Assembly (NCBI GenBank): GCA_003427395.1
Contig: BFEA01000343.1
Coordinates: 237,623 to 291,862, forward strand
Reading direction: 5' to 3'
DNA length: 54,240 nucleotides
Source of the DNA: Chara braunii
Lineage: Eukaryota; Streptophyta; Charophyceae; Charales; Characeae
Shown here: positions 1-11,498 of the stretch, piece by piece
Layout: every line of letters begins with the position of its first letter
Position numbering within the stretch: the first letter of the stretch is position 1
Position numbers and translations under genes: made by a program
The notes under the pieces: model-generated
What the model saw: the letters and a program-made list of their open reading frames with translations, nothing else
Told to the model about the DNA's origin: nothing
Databases searched by the model: none

Positions 1-761
1 AGGTAGGTGGAGGGAGGGGGCAGCGGCTATCCGCTGGAGAGGCTGCTGGCCAATGAGACTGCAGGAAACCGAGGGCGGGGGACCGGCGCGAAAACAAGTT
101 ACGTTCCCAAAATTTTGCATTTTCACGTCCGTTTTCCGAATCCGCGCGTGGACGCGAATTCCGAGAAACATTTCCACTACCGGTTTCTGCCCCCCTCGGG
201 GGGGAACGGGAACGGACTTGGAAAGGTCACGCGAGGACTTCGGTCCAGAGTGAATTTGACGCAAGTTGTCGTAAAATGCATTCAAAGCAGCACCTCGACG
301 TTCGCGGTTACCCCAGCTCAGCTTCCGACTGAGGACTCGCCCAGCAGGATCGCGGACGAGCAGCAGCGCGGGGGCAGGTCGGGCGTCGGTGCGGGGAACG
401 ACCGGTAACACTGCCGGTGTGCCTCCAGGAGTCAGCTCTGGCCCGGGGAACGTCTCCGAGTTGTTCCTGCGGCTCTGAATAAATTCTTCTTGTCCGTAGT
501 GTAGAACAGTCGTCAGTGATCATCGCAGGTGTAGCCGCAATTGCGCGATTGCATTGCAACTATGCTTCGTCAGTCAGCACGGAGATGCGAAGTGGAAGAG
601 GGCGAGAGAGGCAGAGGTTGGCAGCGTCGTTGAGAGCGCCGTGCTTCTAGTCAAAGCCGGTTTCGGATCAGTACCATCGTTTGGAGAGCAGCAACTTGCC
701 GGTGCTCTCTACCTGTATCAGCAGAGCATCTGCACTCTTCTATCTCCTTGGGTTGCCCGCC
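1..761 (+). promoter_or_regulatory. 5' region of histone H1 copy 1
   Basis: Upstream and 5' untranslated region of H1 copy 1, cut by the window start. A CCAAT element (GGCCAATGAG) lies near 49-58. A weak TATA-like AT stretch (GAATAAATTC) lies near 477-486. Almost the whole region recurs upstream of copy 2 from 3558, so it is part of the duplicated unit. Short ORFs here are incidental. No experimentally defined start site can be read from sequence. Confidence 0.5.
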
Positions 762-1813
762 ATGGCTACTGAAGCTGCTCCCGCCGCTGCGCCATCTGCA
801 GACATTACAACCGTTGCGAAAGCAGCGGATACGAAACCTGTGAAGGAGAAGAAGCCACGAGCTCCGAGCAAAGGCGCCAGGGCCCCTCCAACGCACCCTC
901 CGTACCTCCAAGTAAGTTTCCCTGCTTGATGTTTGCTCCTTTCCTGAGATTCTGAGTCTGTTTCTTCTCCCCTCCCAGCTTTGCATGTTATGTCCCTCAG
1001 CAGGAGGCGGAGGGAGGAAGCCGTAATTTTCAGATGCGGGTGGTTGGCGCAGTGTCTCTGTCTTTCTCTTGACGTTGCTTCCGTTTCTGGTACAGGAGAG
1101 GAGGGAGGAAGACGTTGTCGGATTCAGAGGGCGATAGAAGTGCGTCCGTTGGTGGGATCTGGACGGGGCGGGTCGCAATCCCTTTGTCGTGTTTTTCGGA
1201 AAGGTTGTGGCTTCTTTAGAACGTTTCTTGCCCTCTCGACATGGTGCAGGGTTGCTCGTCCGTCAAATGTTAGTGAGACGATTTGTGTGCTAAGTCTGAG
1301 ATGACATCGCCTATGGATGAGACTCTTACCATTATTGGGTTTTGTGTGTCTGTCCGCTTTGCAGATGGTTAAGGAGGCGCTTGTCGCTCTGAAGGAGAGA
1401 AGTGGATCTAGTCAGTACGCAATCGCGAAGTACGTTGAGGCGAAGTACCAGCTGCCACCCACTTTCCGGAAAACTCTCTCAATTCAGTTGAAGAACTTGG
1501 TGAAAGCGGGAAAGTTCCTTAAGATAAAGAACAGCTTTAAGCTTAGCGACGAGCTAAAGAAGCCGGAGAAGGAGCCGAAGAAGCCGGAGGTGAAAAAGGC
1601 GGCAGCTGCTAAGGGTGGGCTGAAGAAGGCAAAGACGGTGTTGAAGAAGACGGTGGGGTCCACGCCCAAGAAGTCCGCAAAGAGAGCGCCAGTGGCGAGT
1701 GGAGGAGATGCTGCTGCGAAGCCGAAGAAGGTGGCGGCGCCGAAGGCAGCGGCGTCGTCGGGTTTGAAGAAGCGCAAGGCGGATGCAGCCCCAAAGGCGG
1801 CGGCTGCAAAGAA
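1..1813 (+). repeat. Tandem H1 duplication, unit 1
   Basis: Position 1 onward matches 3558 onward through promoter, exon 1, intron and most of exon 2. Homology stops exactly at the N at 1814. Relative to unit 2 it lacks about 100 bp of upstream sequence (near 620) and about 40 bp near the intron end. The left edge is outside the window. Confidence 0.9.
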
Positions 1814-1814
1814 N

Positions 1815-1860
<46 letters not shown>

Positions 1861-2180
1861 CCTTTGTCTTCACATCGTCCACGTGGGTTCTACCGCAGTT
1901 CACCCCTACCGTTTCAAGGTACATGTATAACTTGCGAGTTCTTCTGAAGGGATCAGATGGGAAACGGATGCGAGCCATCTGCCTGCTTTCCGCTCTCTGC
2001 TTCTGTTCGTTTGTTTGTTTCATTGTTTGCTGGTTTGTGTGCCAGTTCGTGGGCCTCATTGCTCTGTCGTCTTGGTTGTCATCCTCTGGTCCCTCCTCCA
2101 CGAAGTATCCTTTGATGGCCAGTTCCCTCCTCCCTAGCTTTTCCAACTTTTTGACTCGGGATGCCGTGAATGTACAGTAG
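762..2180 (+). pseudogene. Linker histone H1, copy 1, 3'-truncated
   Basis: Chromatin linker histone that binds nucleosome dyad and linker DNA. Exon 1 is 762-911 (50 codons, ATG in a strong CCGCCATGG context, ending PPYLQ). A phase-0 intron 912-1364 has GTAAGT and TTTGCAG borders. Exon 2 starts at 1365 (MVKEALVALKE) and carries the globular winged-helix domain with GSSQYAIAKYVEAKY and FRKTLSIQLKNL, then a Lys/Ala/Pro tail with a TPKK motif. At 1814 there is an N, then (GT)n. The frame continues as Val-Cys repeats and an unrelated hydrophobic stretch to a stop at 2178-2180. Compared with copy 2, about 81 C-terminal residues are missing. Either the gene is broken by recombination at the microsatellite or two contig ends were wrongly joined. 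Exon 2 differs from copy 2 by about a dozen substitutions and no indels up to the break, so the duplication is recent or homogenised. Confidence 0.8.
1815..1859. repeat. (GT)n microsatellite
   Basis: Uninterrupted GT dinucleotides directly after the single N at 1814. It marks the point where H1 copy 1 leaves homology with copy 2. Confidence 0.95.
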
Positions 2181-3557
2181 TCTGAGCGTTGGCCAGCTCA
2201 TCCCAGGTGTGCTTGTTTCTATCGCTTGAAACACACTGTCTGTTTCATCAACAGGTTGTTTTGCCTTAGTAGTATCAAGGTTGGAGAGTATTTCAACCCC
2301 ATTTCGTGCGTTGAGGTCATTGACACATCGCTCGTGTCACAATGAATCTTGAGACACCCACTTCCTAGCACAGGTGGAGATGGCGGCTCAGTCGCATCAA
2401 GCTTGTGCTTGTACCTTCATCAATTATGGACGTGGGAGTCGTCTGCTCCGTCCGCATTCACTCCGGAGCACAGCCCCTCGGCTGCTGGCCTGTCCAATCT
2501 GCCTACGACGTCATCGAGCTGGCGGCAAGCAGAGAAACATTTGATACAACAAGCATCAAGGACGATGGGTGCAGAGCCGACGCGCGTGCAACTGAATGCA
2601 TGTGTTTGTTGGGCGGCTTACTTGGCTGATCGAAGAGACAGAGAATTGATATGTGCTGTCCTGTGGCGATCATTGACATGTTAGCTTGAGAGTGCACGCT
2701 CTGGGCAGAGGTGCCCATGCTTAGAATGGAAGGAATCGGCGGGACATGGTAGGAAGCCAGGGGAAAACGATAGACCAGCAGTGCTCGTCGGATATGGCTG
2801 TTTCCATGGTGCCATGGATTTCTCGCGGCAGTGGAGCTGCAATCTCTGTGAAAAATGGCACTTGGGCATTCCTGCAGAGTCCGGAGGTAAATTAGAACGA
2901 TCTTCGCAGCCATGGGCGGGATCTGATTACTGCTGAGCAGGCGTTGAGACTGGTTTCCCTGCACGACAAACACACGGCTGCGGAGAGAGGGGGATATGGG
3001 TGTCGAGCGGCTCGTGTGGCTGTTGAACCCAAAAGAGTCGGCATTGCTCATCGAAGTNGAAANAATTAGAAGGGAAAGCGAATCCTAGGAGAGGCAGCAN
3101 CCCGAGCGAGTGCAAAGGTTTGATCGAAGGAGAGCAACCATAGCTGAAAGGCGAAGTAGCACACGAGCTGCTGGCTATGGCGGCAGCGGTCGCTGTTAGA
3201 GGTTGGCTACCGCAATTCGAGAAATGCAGCTTACTTTACAACGAGATCCATCGATCGGATCAGTTTCTTGTGGAAGAGTAGGGGTTTTAATTAAGAGTGG
3301 GTGTGAGAGAGCAGAAGCAACGCCGAGGTAGGGAGAGAGAAGGCGAGTCAAAGCNATGGCGATGTGCTGTAGCGCTTGTGAAGGATGCAGTAGTGGGCGT
3401 CGAGCATGGATGGGTGGTTGCTTGTGCGGGTGGATTTGGGGCATCGTAGGCAAGTGAAGGAACGCGACCAAGGTCAGGAGGGTGGGGGAGTGGGCGCACC
3501 ACCACGTGGCTAATTTTGGCGGTGTATGGCTCTTATGGAGTGGAGCGCGGGAAGGCG
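1860..3557. other. Intergenic spacer between H1 copies, no gene seen
   Basis: No ORF here resembles a known protein and none is conserved elsewhere in the window. Single Ns at 3058, 3063, 3100 and 3355 show low-quality consensus. If the 1814 junction is an assembly error, part of this spacer may belong elsewhere. Confidence 0.6.
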
Positions 3558-4419
3558 AGGTAGGTGGAGGGAGGGGGCAGCGGCTATCCGCTGGAGAGGC
3601 TGCTGGCCAATGAGACTGCAGGAAACCGAGGGCGGGGGACCGGCGCGAAAACGAGTTGCGTTACCAAAATTTTGCATTTTCACGTCCGTTTTCCGAATCC
3701 GCGCGTGGACGCGAATTCCGAGAAACATTTCCACTACCGGTTTCTGCCCCCCTCGGCAGGGAACGGACTTGGAGAGGTCACGCGAGGACTTTGCGGTCCA
3801 GAGTGAATTTGACGCAAGTTGTCGTAAAATGCATTCAAAGCAGCACCTCGACGTTCGCGCTTACCCCAGCTCGGCTTCCGACTGAGGACTCGCCCAGGAG
3901 GATCGAGGACGAGCAGCAGCGCGGGTGCAGGTCGGGCGTCGGTGCGGGGAACGACCGGTAACACTGCCGTGTGCCGCCAGGAGTCAGCTCTGGCCCAGGG
4001 AACGTTTCCGAGTTGTCCCTGCGGCTCTGAATAAATTCTTCTTGTCCGTCGTGCAGCGCAGATGTCAGTGATCATCGCAGGTCCAGCCGCAATCGCGCAA
4101 TTGCATTGCAACTCTCCTCTGTCAGTCCTGTCAGTCAGCACGGAGAGGCGAAGAAAGGCAGAGGTTGGCGCTCGCTAGGGTAGCGGTGGATAGTGTCTTG
4201 ATCCTTGTGCGTGAGACTGAGCCTGGCTTGATGAGACCTGTAGTCCAATTTTGTCCATTCTTCTGGAGCTTCGTTGCGGCAGCGTCGTTGAGAGCGCCGT
4301 TCTTCTAGTCAAAGCCGATTTCGGATCACCACTGTCGTTGGGAGTGCAGCAACTTGGCAGTGATCTATACCTGTATCAGCAGAGCATCTGCACTCTTGTA
4401 TCTCCTTCAGTTTCCCGCC
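3558..4419 (+). promoter_or_regulatory. 5' region of histone H1 copy 2
   Basis: Promoter and leader matching that of copy 1, including the CCAAT element near 3606-3615 and the GAATAAATTC stretch near 4028-4037. It differs by an extra block of about 100 bp shortly before the coding start, which would alter the leader or the promoter-to-ATG distance. The functional effect is unknown. Confidence 0.5.
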
Positions 4420-5513
4420 ATGGCTACTGAAGCTGCTCCGGCCGCTGCGCCATCTACAGACATTGCAACTGTTCCGAAAGCAGCGGATACGAAACCTGTG
4501 AAGGAGAAGAAGCCACGAGCTCCTAGCAAAGGAGCCAGGGCCCCTCCAACGCATCCTCCGTACCTCCAAGTAAGTTTCCCTGCTAAATGTTTGCTCCTTT
4601 CCTGAGAATCTGAGTCTGTTTCTTCTCCCCTTCCAGCTTTGCATGTTCTGTGCCTCAGCAGAAGGAGGTGGAGGGAGGAAGGCGTAACTTTCAGACGTGG
4701 GTGGTTGGCGCAGTGTCTCTGTCTCTCTCTTGACGTTGCTTCCGTTTCTGGTACAGGAGAGGAGGGAGGAAGACGTTGTCGGATTCAGAGGCTGATAGAA
4801 GTGCGTCCGTTGGTGGGATCTCGGCGGGGNGGGNCGCAAACCCTTTGTCGTGTTTTTCGGAAAGGTTGTGGCTTCTTTAGAACGTTTCTTACCCTCTCGA
4901 CACGGTGCAGGTTTGCTCGTCCGTCAAATGTGGGTGAGACGATGTGTGTGCTGAGTCTGAGATGATATCGGCTATGGATGAGACTGTTAACATTATTGGG
5001 TTTGGTGGTCAGTTTCTTATTCTCCCATTACTGATCTTTGTCTGTGCGTCTGTGCGCTTTGCAGATGGTTAAGGAGGCGCTTGTCGCTCTGAAGGAGAGA
5101 AGTGGATCTAGTCAATACGCAATCGCGAAGTACGTTGAGGCGAAGTACCAGCTGCCACCCACTTTCCGGAAAACTCTCTCAATTCAGTTGAAGAACTTGG
5201 TGAAGGCGGGAAAGTTCCTTAAGATAAAGAACAGCTTCAAGCTTAGCGACGAGCTGAAGAAGCCGGAGAAGGAGGCGAAGAAGCCGGCAGTGAAGAAGGC
5301 GGTCGCGGCTAAGGGTGGGCTGAAGAAGGCAAAGACGGTGTTGAAGAAGACGGTGGGGTCCACGCCCAAGAAGTCTGCAAAGAGAGCGCCAGTGGCGAGT
5401 GGAGGAGATGCTGCTGCTAAGCCGAAGAAGGTGGCGGCGCCGAAGGCAGCGGCGTCGTCGGGTTTGAAGAAGCGCAAGGCGGATGCAGCCCCAAAGGCGG
5501 CGGCTGCAAAGAA
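3558..5513 (+). repeat. Tandem H1 duplication, unit 2
   Basis: Second copy of the unit that starts at position 1. It contains about 100 bp upstream of the gene (roughly 4160-4270) absent from unit 1, and a longer intron. Single Ns lie at 4830 and 4834 inside the intron. Beyond 5513 only this copy continues into the H1 tail. Confidence 0.9.
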
Positions 5514-5757
5514 GGCGACTGGTGATGGCAAGAAGAGGAGATTGTCCGCTGGGACGGCTCTAGCTCCGGCGAAGAAGCTTGGTTCGACTGTTAAGAAAGC
5601 GACCGTAGCCGGCAAGAAAGCCGCAGGGGCTTCTAAAGCTGCCTCGACGGTGGTGAAGAAGACTTCCGCTGTCGCTGCTACTAAGAAGATACCAGTGAAG
5701 AAGGCAGCATCATCAAGTAGGGCGCCGTCGGGGAGGGCAGTGAGAGCGAGAAAGTGA
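4420..5757 (+). CDS. Linker histone H1, intact copy 2
   Basis: Nuclear linker histone of about 280 residues that binds DNA entering and leaving the nucleosome. Exon 1 is 4420-4569 (50 codons); the intron 4570-5064 is phase 0 with GTAAGT and TTTGCAG borders; exon 2 is 5065-5757. The N-terminal 45 residues are Ala/Pro/Lys-rich. The globular domain follows at about residues 45-115 (THPPYLQ at the exon end, then MVKEALVALKERSGSSQYAI and FRKTLSIQLKNLVKAGKF). A Lys/Ala/Pro-rich tail has a TPKK motif and ends SGRAVRARK. The ATG at 4420 sits in a good context (CCGCCATGG) and both exons match copy 1. Splitting the globular domain near PPY(L/F)Q with one intron is, from memory, typical of plant H1 genes. 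The 3' UTR presumably lies in the next 100-200 bp. This is the only clearly intact host gene in the window. Confidence 0.93.
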
Positions 5758-7480
5758 AGGGGACGAGGTGGTAGAGCCATGGGGGTGGCGGGGGGTTGTA
5801 GCGAGTTTTTTTTCTCATTTGTCTTTGCGCTCCTGTTGGACGGCAATAGAATTTGATTTCCATTTTCGTTATCCGGTTTTGTGGTGATGAGAGCTCCTGG
5901 GAGTTTACGATTGAGCGTCTAGATTGCTCGTTGGTGATAGAGGTCCAGAACTGGTTGCCCGTCACTCAATGGGCCGTCGATGAGGAACTACCACGGTGAA
6001 TGGACGATCTCTCTCGCTCTGCTGGTGGACGAGAGGGAATTGTATGTGGAAAGTGCGGTTAGTTTGGTGAAAGTCCCGCGCATGGCTGGTGGCACCCTCT
6101 CTGTTGTACCATTTCGCTTGAGAGTAAAGGTCCCAAGCAGATGAACAGACACATGGGTTGGCGGAGAATTCGCTGCGGTGTTCCTGATTGTCGACGGTTG
6201 TAGATGATGTTATGCTGGGAGGGTCTCGGCGTGGGGTGGGAAACGTTGCTGTGCGAACCTTGATGATAAAAAGACGAGGGTTCGTTCGGTGCTTGAGTCG
6301 CACGCCTGAGAGGACAGGTTATGTAGGGATCGGGATCTCGTGTCGTTACGCGTTGGCGTGGCAGAGGAACGCAAAATGCTATCTGCACGAGTTGGCGGAG
6401 AATGCCGAGGGCAGGGCAGACTGTCGCCCGCATGTGTTCTCTGCCTCGTACGTAGAAAGATGGGCGCCGCCGGACTATCATGCGTGTGCGCACGCGTGAG
6501 AAAACGGTGACGGCATCTGTAACGATGATATGGAGGCGGTGAGGATTGTTCTCGTCCTTTTGACAGATCAATTGATGAAGGCGCGTTCTGGATTTTGTCC
6601 TCGTTCTTGCGTAGTCGGAGTGGGCAGGTGGTATCCTTCAAGCTGAACGAACACTTGCCATCGCTATGCGTTGCCCGAGTGTGTCCGGTGCAGCATGGCA
6701 GTTGTATGATCGGAAGCATTGGGGGCAAAGGCGGGGAGGGTCCGTGGTGGGCGGGGGGGGCGGTATCGAGAGCTGTTTGCGATTTGAAGGATAGTGAGAG
6801 GAGATGACAAGGCAAACAGTCATTGATGGCGTGTAAGTGGAGAGGGCGATGGTCCCTATGGCGTAGGCAGGTCGGAGAGTAGGGTGATGGCGTCATGGAC
6901 AGGAAAATGGGCTGCTCCCGATGGGTGTTGAGAGGGGTTGGAAGATTTGTAATTAATTTGTACAGTATAGCATGAGGCTGATTCTTTTTAACAGTAAACC
7001 TTTCATCAGCAAGCGTCCTGGTTCCCCATTCCGGGATTTGCCGGGGAACTTTTCAAACGTTCTTGGCTGTCAGTTTCCATTCTTAAGAACGTTCTCAAAT
7101 GACTTTATTTTGCATTATCATGGATGCTTTCCTTATCGTTATTTCCGTCTGGCCTCTCTTTTGTGTGGTCACTTGTCTTCCACTTGCCTGAACGGTGAAT
7201 TTTTCCGACTTGCCCATGTTATGTTTGTCATCTAATGCTACAGGCCTTGAACATCGTCGTTTGCGTGTTGTTGTATTTGCTTGTCGTCTACGTGGATTGT
7301 GCTTGTCGATGATGCCAATCTGTCGTCGGATGCCTTGTAGTGCATTAGTAAGGTTTAGGGGACATTGAACCATTTGTTGACATCTGCTTTTGCTATTATG
7401 TCACGTGCTAATGTTTTCTGTATATCTGTATTTGGGGGAACCCCCAGCTCAGCATCTTGACCCCAGAAGGTCAAAAATCA

Positions 7481-7784
7481 AAATGAATATGTGGCTCTTA
7501 TGGAGGATTATTCAGACGAACAAGATCGTTTAAGGGGACATTCCATCATTGGAAGATTTCCTCTGCAACGTAAGGGATGTTTGATGAAATTGTGTCGGAA
7601 TTTCCTCCAGAGGCTCTTGCGCCTATAACTGAAAATGAATATGTGGCTCTTATGGATTATTCAGACGAAGAAGATCGGTTAAGGGGGCATATCCCATGAT
7701 TGAAAGGTTTCATCTGCAACGTAAGGGATTGTTTATGAACTTGTGGGGGGGAGTTAAGTCCAGAGGCGCTTGCGTTTATAACTG
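7481..7784. repeat. 152-bp tandem duplication
   Basis: The sequence beginning AAATGAATATGTGGCTCTTA at 7481 repeats at 7633, with substitutions and small indels. In one frame both copies read NEYVALM-like peptides, but the frame is not kept, so coding is not supported. Confidence 0.85.
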
Positions 7785-9060
7785 ATTAAACGACTGTCTG
7801 ACGATGAAGGAAAAAACGCAATGAAGCGCACTTGCCTCAGGAAATTGGGGTTTGATAACCCGCTACATGTCGGCCTGGTCAAACAACACACGCTTGTTTA
7901 CGCCATCGGATGTGAACGTTACCGCATGGTTTCCATGGGTAATTGCGCATTGACCATGCATGTCTGATTGTGTGCCACTGAAGTCGGTGAGGTTCGGTAG
8001 TTTGCGTGTCAACCTCTGAACCTGCTTCGTATACACTTGTTCGGGTCGCTGGTGAGGGATTAGTGCGCGACTGCGTTCGTTATTCAACCCTTGAGCGTGA
8101 GCAATGCGAAACGAAAAAGTTTTCTAATCCAATGGGAAATTCAGTAGTATCGTTGCTACGAGCAGCAGACTATAGAACCCTTAAACCCCAGAAGGAGGTG
8201 GGTGGAGACACGTAGCGCTCCAAAGTCTGGTTGAGAGCTGATGATAGATGGGAAAGTCTAGGATGATTTAAAGCTCGAATAGTGATATGCCCCGCTTATT
8301 CTTTCGTAGCTAGGTCCTCTTCTCGTGGATATTTGACAAGTTTTCGAGACGTAGGTGGTAGCCCTTGTCTCTGTCCGAGAACAAAGTGAACTAGATGAGT
8401 GTCATGCGTCCTGCGGGGTGTTAGTGTCCACGGTGCGTCTTTGATTGCTCTCGCTATTTCCGAGAAGAGGGGAGCGGAGGAGGTGGTAAGGGAAAACCAA
8501 CCTAACTGCACTGTCCAAGTAGGTAACGCGTATTTGGAGTATTTGGACTGTTACGATGTGAAGACTCTAACACAGGACAAGTGATAGTGGTTTCGTTAAC
8601 ATACCCGAGAAACCCATGGTTGTTTTTCTGAGAAGACTTTTCGTAGCGGTGCATATCGAGAGGTGATGGTACGAACCCGTATACGCTGCGACTGACAATG
8701 GGTGCGTTAGTAGACGTCCGAAAATCAGGATTGATTTCACTAGGGAACTTTTTCGTAACGCATACGTCAAGGACTAGCGATGGCAGTAGGGATATCTGTA
8801 CTCACGCAGAGCATGGGAGAATGAACAGGAGGGCAATGCGCATAGAGCATCCGCTATAGGAGATAGCAGGTGATGGCTGGTGGTTGATCGCAGCAGGGTT
8901 GCTTAGGGCATGAGCTACAGTGGAGGACATGTCTTGCTAACCACAAGCAGACAGTTGCCCTGTCCTCGCCGTTGTTAATAGTTGCTGCCCTTGCGCACGC
9001 TAGAATTCTCACATGGAGCATACACATCTTCGAGAGCTCGCCAACAAAGAAAAACACAAC

Positions 9061-9118
9061 TTCGGGCATATACATGGAAGACCTTTCAACTTCGGGCATA
9101 TACATGGAAGACCTTTCC
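9061..9118. repeat. 30-bp direct tandem repeat
   Basis: TTCGGGCATATACATGGAAG with the following AACCTTT-type tail is present at 9061 and again at 9091, nearly identical. No gene context. Confidence 0.9.
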
Positions 9119-9860
9119 ACCTCTATCTCAGGGACTCAAGAGTGGGATACCCAATCCTTTGATGCGTGCACTCCCAACCCTCCAAGCCTCTCGTACGTCG
9201 CAGTAGTCTGCACTCTCGAAACAATTAACCAGACAATGAGTTTGATGGGGATTGCCGGCAAATCTCTCAGAATTCACTGATTAGGTGTCAGATATAGGTA
9301 TCTTGTCCGCAAACCAAAACTACCGCAGACCAGAGATGAAATACAAGTATGTAACAATTCGCCATATCCCTCTCTTTCCCTCGTCAGCGGGGCTTCCATT
9401 AGCTTCGTCATCTTGAATAGGGTAGTCTCCATCCCGGAGTATTCTATTCATACGTGTCCCTTCCACCGTCTGTTTCTGTCCATAATGCATGTAGAATCTT
9501 CCGAAGATTCGTGCTCGACGATCAGATCTATTGCTACCAACAAACTCGACCGAGCCACTAATCAAGAGATCCAATCCTCACCCCTGCCCGCTTCTCTCTC
9601 TCAAGCTTATGCCATGTGGACTGACCATACGGATTGGACAGGGCGCTGCCTTTTATACAGTGAAGAAAGACCACTTGTATGCGAGTGGGATGTATGAGAA
9701 GCGTCACAAAGACTGGAGGTGGTTGTTATTTTCCCACCGGAAACCAGGTGTTGAGGGTTCGTGAGTGTTGGGTTTGTGATTGTTGTTCTTTGTTATTGCC
9801 CGTCAGCGAGTTCATTGACATCTCGTGACTCGTTTTATTCTCTGTTTATTGCCCTTAAAC

Positions 9861-10027
9861 GAGTTCTTTGTCATCCCGTGGACGGCAGTGACACTCCATT
9901 GAGTTCTTTGATCCCGTGGATGGCAGTGACACTCCATTGAGTTCTTTGTCATCCCGTGGACGGCAGTGACATTCCCTTGGCATAGTAGAGTTCTTTGTCA
10001 TCCCGTGGACGGCAGTGACATTCCCTT
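9861..10027. repeat. Four-copy short repeat before the gypsy gag
   Basis: A segment starting GAGTTCTTTG and containing ATCCCGTGGA and GGCAGTGACA occurs at 9861, 9901, 9939 and 9988, spaced 40, 38 and 49 bp. It lies just upstream of the zinc-knuckle gag piece, so it may be in the element's leader or LTR. No matching copy was seen downstream of pol. Confidence 0.85.
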
Positions 10028-10049
10028 GGCATAGTACTCTCTGCAGCGA

Positions 10050-10265
10050 TTGTTGTTGCCTAGAACGATGGCGAATCTATCAATAGTGTCGCAAGCTAAT
10101 CCTATTCCAAATTATCCCCTGCTTCTTGCACCTCACCTACCTATGCGAGCTGCTCTCCGTGCTCCTCCTATTCACCTTCAGGCCGCTGCTCCTCCAGGCA
10201 GAGTGGAATACTATAATTGCAAGCAGCCTGGACATTTCGCCCGAGATTGCCCCCTTCCAAAATGA
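10050..10265 (+). pseudogene. gypsy gag remnant with zinc knuckle
   Basis: C-terminal end of a Gag-like protein. The last 17 residues form a CCHC-type zinc knuckle (YYNCKQPGHFARDC), the nucleic-acid-binding part of nucleocapsid. The position expected to hold the first zinc-binding Cys is Tyr, so zinc binding is probably lost. Upstream is a Pro/Ala/Leu-rich stretch of low complexity. The annotated start is only the first in-frame ATG-like codon; the real Gag N-terminus is not recognisable. Confidence 0.75.
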
Positions 10266-10839
10266 AATCAACTGCCCCTTGGGGCTGTACCTGTGGTCAC
10301 TAATCATGGACGGGTAGCTACACTGCTGGAACGAACCAGAGAAGTGGGACACTGTCACCCTTCCCTGACCCCTCTTGCATTCGCAGATCAGATAACATCA
10401 ACATCTGGCACTTTGTACGACCCGTCTGAATACCTTCAGTAGGCTGGGATGATTGGAGCTATCTGACCTGCAAAAGACGAGCTTGAGTGGATAGAGAGCA
10501 AATCAGAACCAGGCCCTCAGTTCTGAATAGGGGAGATCAATGTACTCCAAACAGTAAAGAAGCAGTTGGACACCTGAATTCCTGTGCCCGTTGGCCATCT
10601 CCTGATGATTTTCGAAGATGCAAACGACAGGCTTCTGCAGCAGTGTTAGAAGAACCAGAAACATTTCACGTATCAGCGCGTCCAGAGGATGTTGAAGAAA
10701 AAGGAGGAAACATCGGAATCGTTGCCCTCTTCTCCTCGTCCTCCAGGCGTTGCTGATCCTCCGAAAAAGCAGGAGATGCCAGAAGCCACTCGTGTAGCAA
10801 CGGTCTCCTATGCGGAGAAATAGAGCATTTAATTCATGT

Positions 10840-11310
10840 TTGACCTGTGTTGTGGAAAAGTGCCGAGTGTGACTGTGAGGTCTGGGAAAAGTCGTTCAAT
10901 GATTTGATTGATACAGGGTCGTTTGCTGTTGTGCTCTCACTCAACACTGTATGGGAGGCAGGACGATTAAATTTAATCCTCTTCCCCTCTCCGGAAAGGA
11001 CAACCATATCCCGGCCGATGAGGAAACAATGAAGACCATAGAATTGATCGAAAATGTGGCTATAAAGGTTGAGCGGGTGCATGTGCCGGTGAATGCGTTA
11101 CTAATTGATGTGCAGTCATATTCTGTTTTGTTGGAATTACCTTGGGAAATGGCAGGACGAGCGCGCCTCCACTTTGATTTCTGTCAGTTGATTCTCATGC
11201 ACACTGGAGGTAAGCCACAAACTATCCCCTTGCATTTTCATGTGACTCCTGAAACAAATGACGGCTATGAAAAAGGTTGCACGGATTGGGATGATCAGGA
11301 TTCAGGATAG
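10840..11310 (+). pseudogene. gypsy aspartic protease remnant
   Basis: Retropepsin-type protease that would cut the Gag-Pol polyprotein. The active-site motif DTGS is at 10910-10921, preceded by Leu-Ile as usual. A frameshift near 10950 moves the rest into another frame (to 11310), where a hydrophobic segment near 11100-11160 (DVQSYSVLLELPWEM) resembles the second half of retroviral-like proteases. The two halves are out of frame, so the gene is broken. Confidence 0.7.
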
Positions 11311-11498
11311 CCGGGAAAGAGAGCTAGATTAGTCATATGATTGCTTGGCAGAAGGGCGTGACAGTGATTGCCTTCCGTCTGCAGAAAATGAGCACAATGA
11401 GAGGGATTGCGCGGAGCTTCCGAATCACATACCTACTAAAGAGTGGGGCGAGCTTCGTTCGACTCTTCGTCCAAGAGGCGAAAGAAGACTTCCGAATG

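Larger units (their letters stand above)
5758..10049. other. No recognisable gene; H1 3' flank and short repeats
   Basis: After the H1 stop the first 100-200 bp are probably 3' UTR. I recognise no protein in any frame beyond that. The stretch holds a 152-bp tandem duplication (7481-7784), a 30-bp duplication (9059-9118) and a short repeat cluster (9861-10027). The right end probably belongs to the leader or LTR of the gypsy element that follows, but no LTR pair was found. Confidence 0.6.

Noticed and set aside
1814-2180. Val-Cys-rich C-terminus of H1 copy 1 as a real protein domain
   Set aside because: It is the translation of (GT)n after an N, then unrelated sequence. Not credible without transcript support.
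6188-6896. Long overlapping ORFs downstream of H1 on both strands
   Set aside because: GC-rich chance ORFs of low-complexity composition with no recognisable domain.
9861-10049. 5' LTR of the gypsy element
   Set aside because: No matching sequence was found downstream of pol, and no PBS (tRNA-Met or tRNA-Asp type) was seen between the repeats and gag.
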